Assembly (NCBI GenBank): GCA_001872925.1
Contig: MNYD01000102.1
Span: 1 to 8,509, forward strand
DNA: 8,509 bases
Reading direction: 5' to 3'
Source: Dehalococcoidia bacterium CG2_30_46_19
GTDB lineage: Bacteria > Chloroflexota > Dehalococcoidia > GIF9 > AB-539-J10
The notes below the pieces were generated by a model. That model was not told the origin of the DNA and made no database searches. It saw only the letters and a list, made by a program, of their open reading frames with translations. Numbering within the stretch: position 1 is the first letter of the stretch; every line of letters begins with the position of its first letter. Positions 6,002 through 8,509 of this stretch are shown here, piece after piece. Made by a program: the position numbers and the translations under genes.

Positions 6002-6003
6002 AG

Positions 6004-6010
6004 AAGGAGG
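6004..6010 (+). promoter_or_regulatory. Ribosome binding site that fixes the rplL start
   Basis: AAGGAGG lies five bases before ATG 6016, an optimal spacing. This decides in favour of the long form of L7/L12, since the alternative GTG at 6082 is preceded only by an A-rich run. Confidence 0.85.
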
Positions 6011-6015
6011 TAAAC

Positions 6016-6477
6016 ATGGCAACAGAAGAAATAACCGAGGAGAAAAAGGAGAAGGCAAAACCTTCAAAAGAAAAAAAACAAGTGAAAGGGATAACCAAGG
6101 AGGAGATCATCTCTGCTATTAAAGATATGACGGTGGTGGACTTAGCTGATTTGGTGAAATCGCTGGAAAATGAATTAGGAATCAGCGCTGCTCCTGTAGC
6201 TGTAGGAGCTGTGCCAACAGCGGCTGCTCCAGCCCAACCTGCAGAAGGACCTGCCGCAGAAGAAAAGACAGAGTTCACAGTTGTGTTGAAGAGCATTGGG
6301 GATAAGAAAATTGAGGTCATTAAGGCAGTGCGTGAATTAACTAGTCTAGGACTGAAGCAAGCTAAGGACCTGGTTGAAGCTGCACCGCAGACAGTGAAAG
6401 AAAGTGTCTCCAAGGAAGAGGCAGACGCAATAAAGCAAAAGTTAGAGGCCGTAGGCGCCTCTGTGGAATTTAAATAA
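6016..6477 (+). CDS. rplL: Large-subunit ribosomal protein L7/L12 (bL12) with a charged N-terminal extension
   Basis: L7/L12 is the multicopy stalk protein that recruits and activates elongation factors. The core is orthodox: dimerization domain about 26-57 (ITKEEIISAIKDMTVVDLAD), an alanine/proline-rich hinge about 58-83, and the C-terminal factor-binding domain 84-153 with IKAVRELTSLGLKQAKDLV (102-120) and a GASVEFK end. At 153 residues it is about 25-30 longer than usual. The excess is an N-terminal tail of about 25 residues rich in lysine and glutamate with no match to the normal start. AAGGAGG at 6004-6010, five bases before the ATG, makes this start secure; the later in-frame GTG at 6082 lacks a ribosome binding site. 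The gene is 14 bases after rplJ, while rpoB does not follow. Confidence 0.97.
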   Translation: MATEEITEEKKEKAKPSKEKKQVKGITKEEIISAIKDMTVVDLADLVKSLENELGISAAPVAVGAVPTAAAPAQPAEGPAAEEKTEFTVVLKSIGDKKIEVIKAVRELTSLGLKQAKDLVEAAPQTVKESVSKEEADAIKQKLEAVGASVEFK

Positions 6478-6479
6478 AT

Positions 6480-6743
6480 ATGACACTTGCCGCCTGCCAG
6501 GCTATCCTGGCAATGGGAATCTTCTTCATTGCGCTAGGGGTTACCTTTTTGCTCTGGAATAGAAAAGAACTAAAAACCTATTACAATTCCAAATCCGCTC
6601 AAAGGGACTTAAAGGAATTTCTAACTCACGAGCCTGAGCGCACCTGGCTGAATGCCTGGCAAATAGGCGGCAGGGTAGCTCTTTTGCTTGGTATACTCCT
6701 CGCCCTCGCCGGTGGTGTTCTCTGGCTTGTGCTATACAGCTAG
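6480..6743 (+). CDS. Small membrane protein of unknown function, two predicted helices
   Basis: I do not recognise this 87-residue protein. Two hydrophobic helices are clear, about residues 5-26 and 64-86. They are joined by a polar loop of some 35 residues with many charges (NRKELKTYY, SAQRDLKEFL, EPERTW), which by the positive-inside rule should be cytoplasmic, leaving both ends outside. No catalytic or metal motif is visible. The ATG lies two bases after the rplL stop with no Shine-Dalgarno sequence, suggesting coupled translation; an in-frame ATG at 6513 is an alternative start. A perfect seven-base hairpin covers codons 6-11. Its stop TAG overlaps the comM stop within CTAG. It occupies the place where rpoB lies in many bacteria, but it bears no relation to RNA polymerase. 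It could be an accessory membrane protein that uses the rplJL transcript. Confidence 0.72.
   Translation: MTLAACQAILAMGIFFIALGVTFLLWNRKELKTYYNSKSAQRDLKEFLTHEPERTWLNAWQIGGRVALLLGILLALAGGVLWLVLYS
6495..6512 (+). repeat. Perfect inverted repeat (7-bp arms, 4-base loop) just after rplL
   Basis: TGCCAGG (6495-6501) and CCTGGCA (6506-6512) are exact reverse complements around CTAT. The hairpin begins 18 bases after the rplL stop. No T-tract follows, so it is not a standard intrinsic terminator; it could be an RNA processing or stability element, or lower expression of the downstream gene. It may also be coincidental within coding sequence. Confidence 0.6.
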
Positions 6744-8260
6744 ATTATTTCCTTGTGGCGATATTGTAAGGCTTCAGCAAGGTGAGAAGTTTTAATGATG
6801 TCACTGCCTTCAAGGTCAGCAATAGTGCGGGAAACCTTGAGGATGCGGTGAAAGGTACGGGCGGTAAGATGAAGCTGCTTCATAGCAGCACGAAGTAAGC
6901 TTTGTGCCGCGGGCTCCACAATGCAGAATTGCTTCACCTCTGCTGGTCTCATATCAGCGTTACATCTTAGTCTTGTCTCCTTAAATCGCTCCAGCTGAAT
7001 TTGATGAGCTGCCCTTACCCTTCCCCTGACTTTTTGTGAGCCTTCCACTGGTCTTTCATCGGTGAGCTTTTCATAATCAATGTGAGGAACATCCACAAAG
7101 ATGTCAATGCGATCGATCAACGGCCCGCTTATCCTTTTGTGATACCGGGAAATTTCTCCTGAAGAGCATTTGCATTCCTTGAATGGGTCGCCATAATAAC
7201 CACAGGGACAAGGATTCATCGCTGCCACCAGCATAAAACTGGCTGGAAAGGTGACACTGCCTTGAGCTCGGCTGACCGTGATTACTCGGTCCTCCATAGG
7301 CTGTCGCAATGATTCCAGGGTAGCATGTCCAAATTCGGGGAATTCGTCCAGAAAAAGAACCCCACGATGACTGAGGCTTATCTCGCCAGGGCGTGGCCAT
7401 TGTCCACCACCCACCAAACCGGCATGGGAGATAGTATAATGTGGACAGCGGAAAGGACGCTCCACCATGAGGGGAACGTCTTGTGGTAATAACCCGCTAA
7501 CGCTATAAATCTTAGTCACCTCTATAGCTTCATCCATAGTAAGCGAGGGAAGTATAGAGGGCAGAGAACGGGCAAGCATCGTCTTACCGCTTCCCGGTGG
7601 TCCCACCATGAGTATGTTATGTCTCCCTGCAGCAGCTACCTCTAATGCCCTTTTGGCATGCTCTTGTCCTTTGATATCGCTAAGGTCGAAGGGATAACGC
7701 TCGCGAACTTCTTCCTCCCACTTCCCATCGCGATGATACTCCACTATCGGCATTTCACCTTTAAGATGGGCAGCAAGTTGGACTAGGGATTCTGCAGGAA
7801 ATAAATGAAGCTCATCCACCAGAGAAGCCTCTTTGACATCGTCAAGAGGCAGAAAAACACTAGATAAGCCTTTATCTCTGGCTAAAGCTACCATGGGCAA
7901 TATGCCATGTGTATGGCGTAATTTACCATCCAGAGATAGCTCACCGACAAACAGAGTATGGGAAGGGTCAGCGTCTATCTGCGCCGAGCTTAACAAAATG
8001 CCTACAGCTATAGGTAAATCATAGGCAGGACCTTCCTTTTTCAAATCTGCTGGTGCCAGGTTCACGGTGATGCGGCGATTAGGAAAAGTATATCCTGAAT
8101 TCTTGATCGCTGCTCTCACCCTTTCTCTGGCTTCTTGAACAGCCTTATCAGGCAAGCCTACAATGGTAAACGAAGGCAATCCAGATGATATGTAAACCTC
8201 CACCTCAACTATGGCTCCTTCCAGACCAACCACAGCACAACTCGTTACCTTCGCTAACAT
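6740..8260 (-). CDS. comM: YifB/ComM family Mg-chelatase-like AAA+ ATPase
   Basis: The 506-residue product matches the usual length of ComM/YifB, a hexameric helicase that promotes branch migration during natural transformation in Vibrio and Haemophilus; its role in other bacteria is less clear. A Lon-like ChlI N-terminal domain begins MLAKVTSCAVVGLEGAIVEV. The AAA+ core has Walker A GPPGSGKT (220-227), Walker B VLFLDEF (301-307), sensor N349 in AAMNPCPCGYYGD, four cysteines (C351, C353, C363, C365) and R384 in LIDRIDI. The Mg-chelatase C-terminal helical domain ends the protein. I start at ATG 8260-8258, which matches the family; the longer reading from TTG 8293 would begin upstream of the likely -10 box. 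The gene converges on and shares its stop with the small membrane gene. No dprA or other competence gene is in view. Confidence 0.95.
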   Translation of the reverse strand: MLAKVTSCAVVGLEGAIVEVEVYISSGLPSFTIVGLPDKAVQEARERVRAAIKNSGYTFPNRRITVNLAPADLKKEGPAYDLPIAVGILLSSAQIDADPSHTLFVGELSLDGKLRHTHGILPMVALARDKGLSSVFLPLDDVKEASLVDELHLFPAESLVQLAAHLKGEMPIVEYHRDGKWEEEVRERYPFDLSDIKGQEHAKRALEVAAAGRHNILMVGPPGSGKTMLARSLPSILPSLTMDEAIEVTKIYSVSGLLPQDVPLMVERPFRCPHYTISHAGLVGGGQWPRPGEISLSHRGVLFLDEFPEFGHATLESLRQPMEDRVITVSRAQGSVTFPASFMLVAAMNPCPCGYYGDPFKECKCSSGEISRYHKRISGPLIDRIDIFVDVPHIDYEKLTDERPVEGSQKVRGRVRAAHQIQLERFKETRLRCNADMRPAEVKQFCIVEPAAQSLLRAAMKQLHLTARTFHRILKVSRTIADLEGSDIIKTSHLAEALQYRHKEII

Positions 8261-8270
8261 ATCGCCACCA

Positions 8271-8279
8271 ATTATAGCA
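8271..8279 (-). promoter_or_regulatory. Extended -10 promoter (TGCTATAAT) for comM
   Basis: On the minus strand TGCTATAAT is a perfect extended -10. TTATCA at 8300-8295 gives a 4-of-6 -35 at 18 bases. Transcription would begin near 8264-8262, only two to four bases before the ATG at 8260, implying an almost leaderless mRNA and ruling out the TTG at 8293 as start. Confidence 0.6.
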
Positions 8280-8306
8280 GAAGCACGCTTCAATTGATAA
8301 GCTAAT

Positions 8307-8315
8307 TGATATAAT
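8307..8315 (+). promoter_or_regulatory. Extended -10 promoter (TGATATAAT) for the DUF3096-like gene
   Basis: TGATATAAT again fits TGnTATAAT. No good -35 is seen. The start point would be near 8322, at the first bases of the ribosome binding site, giving a leader of about 11 bases. It is divergent from the comM promoter, with the two -10 boxes 33 bases apart. Confidence 0.55.
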
Positions 8316-8320
8316 GAATG

Positions 8321-8327
8321 AAGGAGG
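8321..8327 (+). promoter_or_regulatory. Ribosome binding site that fixes the start of the last gene
   Basis: AAGGAGG, extended by TGA, lies five bases before ATG 8333. An in-frame ATG at 8318 overlaps this site and would have no ribosome binding site of its own, so 8333 is preferred. Confidence 0.8.
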
Positions 8328-8332
8328 TGAAC

Positions 8333-8506
8333 ATGCGACCAATGATTTTTATGCGCCCGTCAATTTTCATAGGCATTGTGTGTCTTCTTTTCGGCATCTT
8401 GATTTTTATCTTTCCCAACCTTCTTAGCTACTTAGTAGCTACCTTCCTGATTGTTATCGGGGTTTTGGCTATTATCGGGAGTGTTAGATTTACAAGGTGG
8501 TGGTGA
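8333..8506 (+). CDS. Small membrane protein, DUF3096-like
   Basis: The product has 57 residues and is almost entirely two hydrophobic helices, about residues 11-27 and 31-50, separated by a tight PN turn (FPNLLSYLVA). It has a basic, aromatic tail (VRFTRWW). The pattern of a first helix, an F-P-N/K-L-L-x-Y-L-V turn and a second helix with VIGVLAIIGS resembles the small DUF3096 membrane proteins, whose role is unknown. That match is from memory. The start at 8333 is chosen because AAGGAGG lies five bases before it. The gene is divergent from comM and appears complete, ending three bases before the window edge, so a downstream partner cannot be seen. Confidence 0.75.
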   Translation: MRPMIFMRPSIFIGIVCLLFGILIFIFPNLLSYLVATFLIVIGVLAIIGSVRFTRWW

Positions 8507-8509
8507 TGA

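Noticed and set aside
5991..6413. A 140-codon minus-strand frame opposite rplL
   Set aside because: Its Ala/Ser/Phe-rich product is the complement of the Ala/Lys/Glu codons of rplL; there is no independent support.
1..8509. Search for mobile elements, CRISPR repeats, defence or biosynthetic cassettes
   Set aside because: No transposase, integrase, direct-repeat array, terminal inverted repeats or defence-type domain is visible; the content is mainly housekeeping genes in conserved order.
8293..8509. Longer reading of the last gene from ATG 8318
   Set aside because: That ATG overlaps the AAGGAGG site that serves ATG 8333 and lies about where transcription begins.

Overview
The window is a bacterial chromosome segment built around the elongation and translation locus: a tRNA cluster, tuf, rpmG, secE, nusG, rplK, rplA, rplJ and rplL, all on the + strand. 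Moderate GC, the protein sequences, an EF-Tu with a four-cysteine insert, and an rplL that is not followed by rpoBC together suggest an anaerobic Chloroflexota, probably Dehalococcoidia or a relative. That placement rests on remembered resemblance and was not tested by a search.

Layout. Positions 2-889 hold the 3' part of a heterodisulfide-reductase-type Fe-S oxidoreductase with two complete CCG domains; its N-terminus lies outside the window. It converges on a minus-strand Sir2 (sirtuin) deacylase at 902-1669. A short divergent spacer holds a good sigma-70-type promoter that drives tRNA-Thr(TGT), tRNA-Tyr(GTA), tRNA-Thr(GGT) and tuf. The run rpmG-secE-nusG-rplK-rplA follows with gaps of only a few bases or an overlap. 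At 5336-5479 the chain is interrupted by an extended -10 promoter and an L10-leader attenuator, where a long-range antiterminator helix competes with an intrinsic terminator. Then come rplJ, rplL (with an unusual charged N-terminal extension) and a two-helix membrane protein of unknown function. That last gene ends in a shared CTAG stop with the convergent minus-strand comM (YifB family AAA+ ATPase). A 57-residue DUF3096-like membrane protein, divergent from comM, closes the window.

How the genes fit together. The central block makes the tRNA delivery factor (EF-Tu), threonine and tyrosine tRNAs, L33, the SecE translocon subunit, NusG, and the L11, L1, L10 and L7/L12 proteins of the ribosomal GTPase-associated centre and L1 stalk. 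The rplJL pair appears to be uncoupled from the upstream genes by its own promoter and attenuator. The flanking genes (Fe-S oxidoreductase, sirtuin, comM, membrane proteins) have no obvious functional link to translation.

Novelty. I see no mobile element, CRISPR array, defence cassette or clearly new system. The points worth a second look are local: the rplL extension, the EF-Tu cysteine insert, an irregular T-arm in tRNA-Thr(TGT), the complete attenuator logic upstream of rplJ, apparently leaderless minus-strand genes, and a small membrane protein where rpoB is often found.
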